This document shows, in pieces, positions 1 to 7,169 of a DNA stretch of 64,000 bases (position 1 is its first letter; the number at the start of each line of letters is the position of its first letter). The notes below the pieces were generated by a model. The model was not told the DNA's origin and ran no database searches. It was given only the letters and a program-made list of their open reading frames with translations. The position numbers were made by a program, and so were the translations under genes. The stretch is from the NCBI GenBank assembly GCA_038244815.1, contig JBBRTB010000013.1, forward strand, positions 58,398 to 122,397, in the 5' to 3' direction. The stretch comes from DASVHS01 sp038244815. Its GTDB lineage: Bacteria; Acidobacteriota; Thermoanaerobaculia; Gp7-AA8.

Positions 1-240
1 ACGACCTTGCCATGCCTTCCGGTCTGCTGGATGACGCGGACGGCGTCAAGATCCTTCTCGACCAGGAAATGCACGTGGCTCATGGCTTCGGACAGACCGC
101 CGAGGGACAGCGCCGCGCCGAGGATGAGCGTTGCCGCTCCGCGCCCGCCCAGAAGGCGGAGGAGCGGCTTGCGGTCCAGTGTCTTGCGGCTTCTGGCCAC
201 GCGCAGCGACACACGTTCCCTGATCGAGTTTGGAGTGGGC
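1..240 (-). CDS. N-terminal part of an unrecognised membrane or exported protein (runs off window start)
   Basis: An open frame starts with ATG at 240 on the minus strand and runs without a stop to base 1, giving about 80 residues. The first 35 residues are very basic (many Arg and Lys), then a hydrophobic stretch at about residues 35-51 looks like a membrane segment or signal anchor, followed by a charged region beginning near HVHFLVEKD. I do not recognise the family. It lies upstream of nothing else on this strand inside the window; the next gene, an AMMECR1 protein, ends at 322. The frame is preferred because the hydrophobic segment and basic N-terminus are typical of a real inner-membrane protein. 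Confidence 0.5.
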
Positions 241-321
241 ATTCGAGGTCCAAAACGCCCATGGCAGGAGGGTTATTGCGAATAAGGTGTAAAATCTCGT
301 AAATCGAATTCATAGAATGTT

Positions 322-867
322 TTACTCACCGAATACCTCAGCCGAAAACCGCTCGATTCTGGTATCTCGATCGCGCCAGGCCGCCGGGGGCAGCCCGGCC
401 TTGACGCACGTCTGGCTGAGGAACGTATCGCGGTCCCATCCGTATTCGGTCGCCACCTGCGGCAGGAGCAGCCCGGCGTACGGACCGCGAGTGGCGATGA
501 GGCCGTCCCGCCCCACCTCGATCTCGCTGAAATCGTCGACCCGGATGATCGGGCCCATGACCGAAATCTCCAGATGGAGCGTGGGGAGCTCGTCCGCGCT
601 CACCGGGTGAAAGCGGGGATCGCGAAAGGCGGCGTGAATCGCGCTCGACGAAACGGCCTGAAAGAGCGGCGCCACCGGCGTGATCGACCCGATGCAACCG
701 CGAAGCTCGCCGTGGCGGTCGTTGAGTGTGACGAAGGCGCCTGCAGGACGCTTCAAGTCGTCGTCGAGCAAGTACGACGCGAGATCCGGGCGCGCGCCTG
801 CGAGCACCGCGGCGATCGACTCACGCGCGATCCGGAGCAGCGTCTTCCGTTGACTTTCGTTCAGCAT
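322..867 (-). CDS. amrA: AMMECR1 / AmmeMemoRadiSam system protein A
   Basis: The 181-residue protein matches the AMMECR1 fold over nearly its whole length, with the family hallmark RGCIG at residues 56-60 and the conserved GLLLPQVA and WDRDTFLSQTC segments toward the C-terminus. The biochemical role of the family is not established; in bacteria it is often linked to a Memo-like protein and a radical SAM protein, neither of which is next to it here. It is the last gene of a tightly packed minus-strand run and its start overlaps the end of the LAB_N gene by 47 bp. ATG at 867 is the only convincing start. Confidence 0.85.
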   Translation of the reverse strand: MLNESQRKTLLRIARESIAAVLAGARPDLASYLLDDDLKRPAGAFVTLNDRHGELRGCIGSITPVAPLFQAVSSSAIHAAFRDPRFHPVSADELPTLHLEISVMGPIIRVDDFSEIEVGRDGLIATRGPYAGLLLPQVATEYGWDRDTFLSQTCVKAGLPPAAWRDRDTRIERFSAEVFGE

Positions 868-1144
868 GGCGATGAATCAAAACGAGATTCCGTGCATAGA
901 CAATCAAGCCCGGTGCCTGCCCGAGGATGATCACCGGATCGCGGCGGAGAAGACCGTAGATCGTGACGATCGCTCCTCCTCCCAGCGACAGCCACCAGAA
1001 CTGGACAGGGATGTGACTGCGCTTGCGGCGCTCCGATGCGATCCACTGGATGATGAACCGCGACGCGAACAAGGCCTGCCCGCACAATCCGATCAGTGCG
1101 AGCGTGTCCCACTGCCAGGTTCGCGGATCGAGAACGTGACCCAC
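821..1144 (-). CDS. Small membrane protein with lipid A biosynthesis N-terminal (LAB_N) domain
   Basis: The 107-residue protein has the LAB_N pattern: a first hydrophobic helix with FIIQWIASERRKRSHIP, then FWWLSLGGG, a second helix, and a final segment ending in ARNLVLIHR. Such domains occur fused to or beside polyprenol-phosphate glycosyltransferases and LpxB. The start is GTG at 1144, overlapping the glycosyltransferase stop as TAGTG, with an AGGAG ribosome site 5 nt upstream. A longer reading of the frame is only antisense-like shadow of the transferase. Likely role (inference): membrane partner of the upstream GT2 enzyme in lipid A or lipid-carrier modification. Confidence 0.8.
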   Translation of the reverse strand: MGHVLDPRTWQWDTLALIGLCGQALFASRFIIQWIASERRKRSHIPVQFWWLSLGGGAIVTIYGLLRRDPVIILGQAPGLIVYARNLVLIHRHAERKSTEDAAPDRA

Positions 1145-1863
1145 TAGAGCTCCTGCCTGATCTGGTAGCGGAGGTTGCGGCTGCTCATCCAGCGCACGGC
1201 CAGGCAATCCGCGAGACCTTTGAAGGCCCGGTTCATCGCTCCGTACTTCGACACGCCGAAGCGCCGGGCCCGGTGATTGACCGGCATTTCCACGACCTTG
1301 AATCCGGCCTGTCGGACGAGCGTGGGCAGAAAGCGGTGCATGCCCGTGAACAGACGGACGGGCTCGATGGCCTCCCGCCGGGCCAGTTTGAGCGAGCAGC
1401 CGGTATCGGTAATGCGATCGCCCGTGATCCAGTTCCGCACGCCGTTGCCGATCTTCGACTGCATGCGCCGGCTCCAGGAGTCCCGGCGATTGACGCGCAC
1501 GCCGATGACCATGTCCGCTCCGCTCCGCTCGATCTCCTGCATCATCCTGGGGATGTCGGCGGGGTCGTTCTGCAGATCGGCGTCGAGCGACACCACGAAC
1601 CGTCCTCGTGCCGCCCGCCATCCGGCGTCGAGCGCCGCCGTCTGTCCGCTGTTCTTCACGAACGCGATCACGCGCAACATCGGATATTCCGACTTGAGCC
1701 CGCGCAACACCTCGAGACTGCGGTCGGAGCTGCCATCGTCGACCGCGACCATCTCGTAGGTCCACCCCTGGCCATCGAGCGCGCGTGCGATCTCCTCGAG
1801 CAGGACGGGCATGTTCTCTTCCTCGTTATAGACGGGGAAGACCACGGACAAATCGGGCCTCAT
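1144..1863 (-). CDS. GT2 family glycosyltransferase (DPM1/ArnC-like)
   Basis: This 239-residue GT-A enzyme probably transfers a sugar from a nucleotide donor to polyprenyl phosphate at the inner membrane. It starts PDLSVVFPVYNEEEN, carries VDDGSSD (Asp42-Asp43) and the metal-binding DADLQNDP at about 94-101, and has TGCSLKLARREA further on. It lacks the C-terminal transmembrane helices of ArnC, so the LAB_N protein encoded directly downstream may provide the membrane anchor. Its start overlaps the tatD stop by four bases (ATGA), indicating co-translation. Confidence 0.9.
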   Translation of the reverse strand: MRPDLSVVFPVYNEEENMPVLLEEIARALDGQGWTYEMVAVDDGSSDRSLEVLRGLKSEYPMLRVIAFVKNSGQTAALDAGWRAARGRFVVSLDADLQNDPADIPRMMQEIERSGADMVIGVRVNRRDSWSRRMQSKIGNGVRNWITGDRITDTGCSLKLARREAIEPVRLFTGMHRFLPTLVRQAGFKVVEMPVNHRARRFGVSKYGAMNRAFKGLADCLAVRWMSSRNLRYQIRQEL

Positions 1864-2627
1864 CGCGGCAGTCTAACGCCGAAGACGCTCTCGAAATTTG
1901 CGGTGGTTCGGGCCGCCACTTCCTCGATCCCGCGGTCCCAGAGCTTCGCCAGGACCTCGGCAATCCTGACCACGAAGGCCGGCTCGTTGTCGCGCCCGCG
2001 GAACGGAACGGGAGCGAGATACGGTGTATCCGTTTCGATGAGCACGCGATCGTGTGGCAGCGCCCGGGCCACCTCGCGCAGCGGCTCCGCCGTCTTGAAC
2101 GTGACGATGCCGGAGAACGAAATGAAGTAGCCCAGGTCGATGAGCTTCCGGGCCACGTCGAGCGACTCCGTGTACGAGTGCAGGATGCCGCGCCCTCCCC
2201 TGGCTTCGTCGCTCGTCAGCAGCTCGACGAGATCGCCGGTCGACTCGCGGTTGTGGATGATCACCGGCAGATCGAGCGACTTCGCCAGCGCCATGTGACG
2301 CAGGAAGACCTCGCGCTGCCTCTCCCGCGGCGAGTGCATGTAGTGGTAGTCCAGACCGATCTCACCGATCGCAACGACGCGCGGTTCGCGGGCCAGTCTC
2401 TCGATAGCCGCAAAGGCCTCGTCGTCGCAATCCTTCGCCTCGTGGGGATGAAACCCCACCGCCGCCCAGACGTCGTCGTGTTTGCGCGCGATGTCGATGG
2501 CCGGCTCCGCATCCGCCAGCTTCGTCCCCGGCACGACCACTCCCACCACACCGGCGCCGTGCGCGCGATCGAGGCTGGCTTCCGCGTCCGCCATCGTCAG
2601 ATGGCAATGAGAGTCGGTGAATCGCAT
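1860..2627 (-). CDS. tatD: TatD family metal-dependent hydrolase/DNase
   Basis: The 255-residue TIM-barrel hydrolase shows the family ligands: HCH at residues 7-9, EIGLDYH around 90, VIIHNRES mid-protein and the C-terminal ETDTPYLAPVPFRG. TatD proteins are 3'-5' nucleases or D-aminoacyl-tRNA deacylase-like hydrolases. I place the start at MRFTDSHCHL (2627); the frame stays open for 15 further codons upstream, but those codons are made of the 7-nt tandem repeat at 2644-2671 and do not resemble the family. First gene of the four-gene run that ends with the AMMECR1 gene. Confidence 0.88.
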   Translation of the reverse strand: MRFTDSHCHLTMADAEASLDRAHGAGVVGVVVPGTKLADAEPAIDIARKHDDVWAAVGFHPHEAKDCDDEAFAAIERLAREPRVVAIGEIGLDYHYMHSPRERQREVFLRHMALAKSLDLPVIIHNRESTGDLVELLTSDEARGGRGILHSYTESLDVARKLIDLGYFISFSGIVTFKTAEPLREVARALPHDRVLIETDTPYLAPVPFRGRDNEPAFVVRIAEVLAKLWDRGIEEVAARTTANFESVFGVRLPR

Positions 2628-2643
2628 CAGACCTTGGGGCTTT

Positions 2644-2715
2644 GCCGGTAGCCGGTAGCCGGTAGCCGGCAACGCACATTAAACCTCGGTTCTCGGTTAC
2701 CGGTTACCGGTTGCC
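2644..2715. repeat. Two 7-nt tandem repeat tracts between tatD and the M20 peptidase
   Basis: Bases 2644-2671 are four copies of GCCGGTA (last one GCCGGCA). Bases 2685-2715 are related 7-mers (CTCGGTT twice, ACCGGTT twice). The second tract overlaps the 3' end of the M20 peptidase gene and supplies its last codons and stop. It belongs to the dispersed family described in the findings. Confidence 0.9.
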
Positions 2716-3722
2716 TCCCCCGCCAGCAACGCGATCACGGTATTCTCATACGTCGCAACCGCGTCCAGCAGATCACTCTTGCGAATCCGCTCCCGCGCCC
2801 CGTGAGCGTCGAGTATCGAGCCCGGCCCGAACAGCAGCGGTTTTCCCAGATCCTTCAGATGCGGCACGTCCGTGTTGAACGCGACGACGGCCGACTTTGC
2901 TCCCGGCGGCACGGTCATGAGCTGCGGCGGGTTGCCGTGGCTGCGCAGAATGCCTCCGCCATGTCTTCGCAGGAGCGCGTCCAGCTTCGCCCGAACGTCC
3001 TCGGGCTCCCCCACGATGCGGAACATCATTTCAGCCTCGGCGCTCGGCGCGATGATGTTGGCCTTCTCTCCGCCGCGAATCACGCCCACGTTGACGGTGG
3101 CGTTGCCGAGGATCTCGTCCCTGCCCCAGTCGGTGGCATTGATCTCGGCCACGGCTGCTACGAGCTTGTTGATCGCGGAATCGCCGCGCTCCGGATAGGC
3201 GGAGTGGCCGGCCACCCCCTCGAAACGCGCCACCGCGGTGAAGGCGCCCTTCGAAGCCCGCGCGAACAGCGACTCGGTGGGCTCGCCCACGATCACGTAC
3301 TCCGATCCGAGGTCGATGAGCTCGATGTTCGCCTTCTTTGCTCCGATCGAGTCGGTCTCCTCGCCGACCACGAACAGGAAGGCAAAGTCACGGATGTCGC
3401 GTGCGCGCAGGCGCTGGCCCGCGGCGATCATCGCCGCGATGATCCCCTTCGTGTCGCAGGCCCCCCGTCCGTAAATGAACTCGTCATCCTCGGACGATGC
3501 GAACCACGGCGGCACGGTGTCGTAGTGCGAGTTGATGACCACGCGCGGACGGCCGCCGGCGGACGCGAAGACGTTGAATCGATTCGCGGCGACCTCGTCG
3601 CTCCGGCATTCGTAGCCGAGCCGCCCCAGTTCCGAGACGAGAAAGACGCCGGCCTCGCGCTCCTGTCCGGTCGGTGAAGCGATGTCGATCAGTTGTCTGG
3701 CGAAGGCGATGGGCTCGAACAT
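2697..3722 (-). CDS. M20 family metallopeptidase (ArgE/DapE/CPG2-like)
   Basis: The 341-residue protein has the di-zinc aminoacylase pattern: NSHYDTVPP near residue 80, the bridging Asp in YGRGACDTKG near 110, EETDS with the catalytic Glu near 140, VIVGEPTE, and the dimerisation-lid AGHSAYPERG. Substrate is an N-acyl amino acid or peptide; I cannot tell which, although DapE/ArgE-type activity is plausible. The start ATG 3722 lies 10 nt after a TAGAAT box on the minus strand (3738-3733), so the mRNA may be leaderless. The last residues (ATGNR) and the TAA stop are encoded by the 7-nt repeat. Confidence 0.88.
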   Translation of the reverse strand: MFEPIAFARQLIDIASPTGQEREAGVFLVSELGRLGYECRSDEVAANRFNVFASAGGRPRVVINSHYDTVPPWFASSEDDEFIYGRGACDTKGIIAAMIAAGQRLRARDIRDFAFLFVVGEETDSIGAKKANIELIDLGSEYVIVGEPTESLFARASKGAFTAVARFEGVAGHSAYPERGDSAINKLVAAVAEINATDWGRDEILGNATVNVGVIRGGEKANIIAPSAEAEMMFRIVGEPEDVRAKLDALLRRHGGGILRSHGNPPQLMTVPPGAKSAVVAFNTDVPHLKDLGKPLLFGPGSILDAHGARERIRKSDLLDAVATYENTVIALLAGEATGNR

Positions 3723-3827
3723 CGAGCGCGCGATTCTACCGGAGGCCCGGTCCCAGACGTCCGGGCCGCGCGCGAAGTCGATTGGGGAACGACCACGGAA
3801 ACATGGTAAGTGCGACAATCCGCTTTC

Positions 3828-4583
3828 ATGGCGGGAAGCGTCACCATCGTCGGCCTCGGACTCATCGGCGGTTCGATTGGCATGGCGTTGCGCCGCAACA
3901 CCTGGTTCGTCCGCTACGCCGATCCCCTCGTCGATCTGCACCAGGCGCACGAGAGCGACGCGGCCGACGAGCGCGTCGAGCACCCGGAGGGCGACATCGT
4001 CATCATCGCCACGCCCGTCGATGTGGCCCTGAAACTCGAGCCGAAAGCGCGTCTGGTGACGACGACCTGCAGTGTCATGGCCTCCTTTCCGCAGTTCATC
4101 GCCGGACATCCCTTCGCCGGCTCGGAACGAAACGGCCTGGCGAACGCTCGCGCCGATCTGTTCGAAGGTCACCCCTGGTTCATCGCGCGCGAGGATAAGG
4201 AGGTCCGGGCGATCATCGAGGCCTGCGGCGCCGTTCCCACCGTCTGCGATCCCGCCGAGCACGACGCCGCCATGGCGCTGACGAGCCACCTGCCGCAGAT
4301 CCTCTCGACCGCACTCGCTTCGCTCGTCGAACAGAAGCGCATCGACCCGATCTTCGTCGGCAGCGGCCTCAGGACGCTGCTGCGCCTGGCCGCGAGCTCG
4401 TACGAAGTGTGGGGTTCGGTGCTCGACGCGAACGCGCGGAACATCGCCCACGCCGAGAAAGAGCTGCTGCGAGTGATCAACTCCATGACCGGCGCGGACT
4501 TCGATCGCGCGCGGCGCTTCATGGCCAAGTATGTTGAGCCCGCCGAGCCCCCCGCCCGGATTCCTCGCTCACACCCGGAATGA
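3828..4583 (+). CDS. tyrA: Prephenate dehydrogenase
   Basis: The 251-residue protein has an N-terminal NADP-binding motif VGLGLIGGSIGMAL (residues 6-19), then DIVIIATPVD, HPFAGSERNG and the SHLPQIL and MTGADFDRAR segments typical of TyrA. It oxidatively decarboxylates prephenate to 4-hydroxyphenylpyruvate in tyrosine synthesis. It is short for the family and has no ACT domain, so feedback control may be exerted elsewhere. Start ATG 3828 is preferred to 3810 because the NAD motif begins right after it. It converges on aroF with a 3-bp gap, and its last ~12 codons and TGA stop come from a half copy of the palindromic repeat. Confidence 0.85.
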   Translation: MAGSVTIVGLGLIGGSIGMALRRNTWFVRYADPLVDLHQAHESDAADERVEHPEGDIVIIATPVDVALKLEPKARLVTTTCSVMASFPQFIAGHPFAGSERNGLANARADLFEGHPWFIAREDKEVRAIIEACGAVPTVCDPAEHDAAMALTSHLPQILSTALASLVEQKRIDPIFVGSGLRTLLRLAASSYEVWGSVLDANARNIAHAEKELLRVINSMTGADFDRARRFMAKYVEPAEPPARIPRSHPE

Positions 4584-4584
4584 C
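4554..4584. repeat. Half copy of the dispersed palindromic element at the tyrA 3' end
   Basis: The stretch matches the right arm of the palindrome at 16947-17041: GCCCGGATTCCTCGC, then a shortened middle, then CGGAATGAC. It encodes the tyrA tail PARIPRSHPE and its TGA stop. Confidence 0.7.
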
Positions 4585-4586
4585 CG

Positions 4587-5603
4587 TCACGGCAACGTCC
4601 TTCGGACCGCCGGAACGATGATGCGCAGCTCATCCATCAGTTCCACGAACTGCTCGGGATAGAGCGACTGCGGTCCATCGCATAACGCCTTGTCCGGCTC
4701 GACGTGCACTTCGATCAGCAGTCCGTCGGCGCCAGCGGCGACGCCGGCGCGCGCCATCGGCATGACCTTGTCACGGCGTCCGGTGGCGTGCGAAGGATCG
4801 ACGATGATCGGCAAATGCGACAGCTTCTGCACCACGGGGATGGCGGCCAGGTCGAGCGTGTTGCGCAGGTAGTTGTCGAACGTCCGGATGCCGCGCTCGC
4901 ACAGGATCACCTGATAGTTGCCGCCGGACATGATGTACTCGCACGCCAGGAGCCACTCCTGCACCGTCGCGGCCATTCCGCGCTTGAGCAGCACCGGCTT
5001 CCGGGTCTGCCCCACCGCCGTCAGCAGATTGAAATTCTGCATGTTGCGCGCGCCGATCTGAATGATGTCGACGTACTCGAGCGCTTTTTCGATCTGGCTG
5101 ATCTCCATCACTTCCGAGACCGTGGCCATGCCGAATTCCTTTCCGGCTGCCTGCAGCAGCTTGAGCCCTTCCACGCCCATGCCCTGGAACGCGTACGGTG
5201 AGGTGCGCGGTTTGTACGCGCCGCCGCGCAGCACTTTCGCTCCCGCGCGCGCGACCGCTTCGGCCGTCGCGAAAAGCTGCGCCTCGCTCTCGATCGTGCA
5301 CGGGCCGGCCATCACCACGACGTCCTTGCCGCCGATGGCGCAGCCGTTCACTTTCACGATCGTCTTCTCCGGTTTGAACGTGCGGCTGGAGAGCTTGTAG
5401 GGCTCGCTGATGCGCACCGCCTCCTGCACGCCGTCCATCACCTCGAATTCGCGCGGATCGACCGAGGCCACATCGCCGACCACGCCGAGAACCGTCTGAT
5501 CGGCACCGGTGGAGCGGTGAACGTCGAAACCGCGCTTGATCAGCTCCGCCACCACGGCCTCGATCTTTGTCTCTTCCGTATGCTTCTCCATCACGATCAC
5601 CAT
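4587..5603 (-). CDS. aroF: 3-deoxy-7-phosphoheptulonate (DAHP) synthase, type I beta with N-terminal regulatory domain
   Basis: The 338-residue enzyme condenses PEP and erythrose 4-phosphate, the first step of the shikimate pathway. Residues 1-70 form a ferredoxin-like domain of the kind that mediates Phe/Tyr inhibition in Thermotoga-type enzymes; the barrel follows with MAGPCTIES, RGGAYKPRTSPYAFQG, KRGM and IVDPSHATG. The start is ATG 5603 because AAGGAG lies 6 nt upstream; the open frame farther upstream is repeat DNA plus the chorismate mutase tail. It is the second gene after chorismate mutase (10-nt gap) and shares its attenuator. Chorismate mutase plus DAHP synthase pairs often form a physical complex. 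Confidence 0.92.
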   Translation of the reverse strand: MVIVMEKHTEETKIEAVVAELIKRGFDVHRSTGADQTVLGVVGDVASVDPREFEVMDGVQEAVRISEPYKLSSRTFKPEKTIVKVNGCAIGGKDVVVMAGPCTIESEAQLFATAEAVARAGAKVLRGGAYKPRTSPYAFQGMGVEGLKLLQAAGKEFGMATVSEVMEISQIEKALEYVDIIQIGARNMQNFNLLTAVGQTRKPVLLKRGMAATVQEWLLACEYIMSGGNYQVILCERGIRTFDNYLRNTLDLAAIPVVQKLSHLPIIVDPSHATGRRDKVMPMARAGVAAGADGLLIEVHVEPDKALCDGPQSLYPEQFVELMDELRIIVPAVRRTLP

Positions 5604-5613
5604 CACCGTCTCC

Positions 5614-5961
5614 TTAGGCCTCGGGCCTCGAACTTCGAACCTCGGGCGCGCCGCCCTCCGAGGCCTGGCGCTCCACGCTTCTGGCTTCATCGATGATTCG
5701 TTCGAACAGGCGTCGCATCGCCGCGGGTTTCAGCGGACCTTCCGACCACTGCCCGACATTGGCGAGCACCTGCTTCTCGCGCTCGGGCGAATAGACGGGG
5801 AGCTCGAGCACGCCTTTGATCTGGCCGATCTCGATGGCGTACTTCGTGCGCTGGTTGAGCAGACGGACGAGGACCTCGTCGACGCGATCGATGGCCTCAC
5901 GGAGTCGCGCCAGCTCACGCGGCGCCGCGCCGGCGGAAACTGCGAAACGGCTTTCGCTCAT
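5614..5961 (-). CDS. Chorismate mutase (AroQ type)
   Basis: The 115-residue helical protein carries LREAIDRVDEVLVRLLNQRTKYAIEIGQIK and later YSPEREKQVL, the AroQ catalytic pattern converting chorismate to prephenate. Residues up to about 100 are the domain; the last ~12 residues (GAPEVRSSRPEA) are encoded by 7-nt repeat DNA and are probably a neutral tail. The gene starts at ATG 5961 immediately after the U-run of an intrinsic terminator whose 3' arm (GGGAAGGGG) doubles as its ribosome site. First structural gene of the attenuated operon with aroF. Confidence 0.88.
   Translation of the reverse strand: MSESRFAVSAGAAPRELARLREAIDRVDEVLVRLLNQRTKYAIEIGQIKGVLELPVYSPEREKQVLANVGQWSEGPLKPAAMRRLFERIIDEARSVERQASEGGAPEVRSSRPEA
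5617..5644. repeat. 7-nt tandem repeat (GGCCTCG type) at the chorismate mutase-aroF junction
   Basis: Four 7-nt units: GGCCTCG twice, AACTTCG, AACCTCG. The tract encodes the C-terminal tail of chorismate mutase; the TAA stop lies at its border. Confidence 0.85.
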
Positions 5962-5994
5962 AAAAAAACCCCTTCCCGTTTCTGAGAAGAGGTT
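5962..5994 (-). terminator. Intrinsic terminator in the chorismate mutase leader (attenuator)
   Basis: On the minus strand AACCTCTTCTC (5994-5984), loop AGAAAC, then GGGAAGGGGTT (5977-5967) form an 11-bp stem (nine Watson-Crick and two G-U pairs). It is followed directly by seven Ts (5968-5962, the first two being the end of the stem) and the ATG. The 3' arm contains the only plausible ribosome site, so the hairpin would block both elongation and initiation. Its 5' arm can pair instead with GAGAAGGGG at 6027-6019. Confidence 0.8.
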
Positions 5995-6061
5995 CGATTT
6001 GCGTCCGCCGCGTTCGCGCCCCTTCTCGCAGCCGGGGCGCTTGATGTGACTCTGCCCCGGG
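5995..6061 (-). promoter_or_regulatory. Alternative stem-loop region of the aromatic operon attenuator
   Basis: Three segments upstream of the terminator have mutually exclusive pairings, read on the minus strand. Segment 1, CCGGGGC (6060-6054), pairs with segment 2, GCCCCGG (6038-6032). Segment 2, GCGCCCC (6040-6034), pairs instead with segment 3, GGGGCGC (6022-6016). Segment 3, GAGAAGGGG (6027-6019), pairs with the terminator 5' arm CCTCTTCTC (5992-5984) with one G-U. Segment 1 starts directly after the leader peptide stop. A ribosome finishing the peptide would cover segment 1, favouring 2:3 and the terminator; one stalled on early Phe/Tyr codons would leave 1:2 free, so 3 can form the antiterminator. 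Confidence 0.7.
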
Positions 6062-6109
6062 CTACATGAAGTAGTTGAAGTAAAACCGGAACGCGCAGTG
6101 CCGAGTCAT
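6062..6109 (-). CDS. Phe/Tyr-rich leader peptide of the chorismate mutase-DAHP synthase operon
   Basis: The frame encodes 15 residues, MTRHCAFRFYFNYFM, then TAG. Four Phe and two Tyr codons fall in the last nine residues, the composition expected of a pheL/tyr-type attenuator peptide. It lies about 100 nt upstream of chorismate mutase and just before alternative stem-loops. No Shine-Dalgarno sequence precedes ATG 6109, but an extended -10 box (TGCTATCCT) ends 9 nt upstream, the same leaderless arrangement seen at other genes of this window. Expression is inferred, not shown. Confidence 0.75.
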   Translation of the reverse strand: MTRHCAFRFYFNYFM

Positions 6110-6118
6110 TGGGAATGG

Positions 6119-6127
6119 AGGATAGCA
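6119..6127 (-). promoter_or_regulatory. Extended -10 promoter for the aromatic leader transcript
   Basis: The minus strand reads TGCTATCCT (TGnTAnnnT) ending 9 nt before the leader peptide ATG. No good -35 is visible at 16-18 nt. Transcription would begin within a few bases of the ATG, giving a leaderless mRNA. Confidence 0.5.
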
Positions 6128-6134
6128 CAGCGCG

Positions 6135-7169
6135 TTGCCACTGGTCGTGATCGGAGCCCTCGTTCTCCTCGCCCATATCACCTTCGTGAGTCCGCAGGCC
6201 GGTGGCCAGGCCGTCGGACCGCAGTGGATCGAGGTGACGACGGGTGCCGTCAACGTCGACCGCGTCGAGTTCTCGGTCGACGGCGTCCTCGTCGGTGTGG
6301 CCCGGAAGCCTCCGTTCCGCGTCGCTTACGACTTCGGGACGGCAGTGACGTCCCGCGAGATCACCGCCAGGGTCTTCTCCGACTCGTACCGGAAAACCAG
6401 CACGACCACCATCCACACGGCCGCGCTCACCGCGGGCGAGAGCATGAACGTCGACCTCGTCGAGGTTCCGCTGCGCATCCGCTCGGGGCGAACCCTCGAG
6501 GCGAAGGACCTTCGGATCACTGAGAACGGGGTCGAGCAGACCATTCGCGACATCAGACCCGGCCGGGGACCCGCACACTTCGCGTTCGTGGTCGACCGTT
6601 CGCTCAGCATGGGTGGCGGCAAACTCGAAGCGGCACTGCACGCGGTCGGCGAAGGGTTGAAACTGCTGCGCCCGGACGACACGGCGTCGCTGATTCTCTT
6701 CAACCACAACGTCGACAAGGCCATCCCGATCCGAGGCGCAAGGCTCGAGGCTGGAGACCTGCTCCCTTCCGGCGGAACCTCTTTGCGCGATGCCGTGGCG
6801 TCGATTCCGGCCAGCGAGCGCATGTACGCGATCGTCATCACCGACGGCGGCGACCGCAACAGCCAGCTCACCGACGAGGAGGCGCTGCAACGAGTCAGCG
6901 GGACGAGGTCGGTCGTCGCCGCGGTCGTGTTCGGAACCGCCGGGCGGTTTCTCGAGCGCGCCACGAGCGTCACCGGCGGCACGCTGGTGCGGGCGACCAT
7001 CGGCAGCGTCGGCGCGCAGGTCGAGGGAGTGATCGCGGACATCAACAGCAGGTATCTCGTCGTCTATCAGAGCCACGGGACGAGGAGCGGATGGCGGTCG
7101 ATCACGATCACCCCGCAGCGGCGCGGCATCGAAATCGTGGCGGCGCGCAAAGGATATTTCGCGGCATGA
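6135..7169 (+). CDS. Exported VWFA-related domain protein (Acidobacteria type)
   Basis: The 344-residue protein starts with a hydrophobic export segment (VVIGALVLLAHITF), has a short beta-rich region, and then a VWA domain from about residue 150 with FVVDRSLSMGGG (the MIDAS-like DxSxS, here DRSLS), a conserved GGTSLRD and VITDGGDRNS. The family resembles the VWFA-related proteins that are abundant in Acidobacteria. TTG 6135 is the likeliest start, as an in-frame TAG lies at 6123; GGAGG is 13 nt upstream, and GTG 6147 is an alternative. It opens a six-gene operon and its stop overlaps the next start (ATGA). Probably anchored in or exported across the inner membrane. Confidence 0.78.
   Translation: MPLVVIGALVLLAHITFVSPQAGGQAVGPQWIEVTTGAVNVDRVEFSVDGVLVGVARKPPFRVAYDFGTAVTSREITARVFSDSYRKTSTTTIHTAALTAGESMNVDLVEVPLRIRSGRTLEAKDLRITENGVEQTIRDIRPGRGPAHFAFVVDRSLSMGGGKLEAALHAVGEGLKLLRPDDTASLILFNHNVDKAIPIRGARLEAGDLLPSGGTSLRDAVASIPASERMYAIVITDGGDRNSQLTDEEALQRVSGTRSVVAAVVFGTAGRFLERATSVTGGTLVRATIGSVGAQVEGVIADINSRYLVVYQSHGTRSGWRSITITPQRRGIEIVAARKGYFAA

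Noticed and set aside
821..1765. A 314-residue minus-strand frame covering the GT2 gene
   Set aside because: The first two thirds are a shadow of the glycosyltransferase in another frame; only the last 107 codons, from GTG 1144 with its own ribosome site, encode a real protein.
1096..2130. Long plus-strand frame of 344 codons over GT2 and tatD
   Set aside because: Antisense to two genes with full motifs; composition (Arg, His, Asp rich) is typical of a GC-rich shadow frame.
2261..2679. Minus-strand frames of 96 and 105 codons inside tatD
   Set aside because: They are shifted readings of tatD without motifs.
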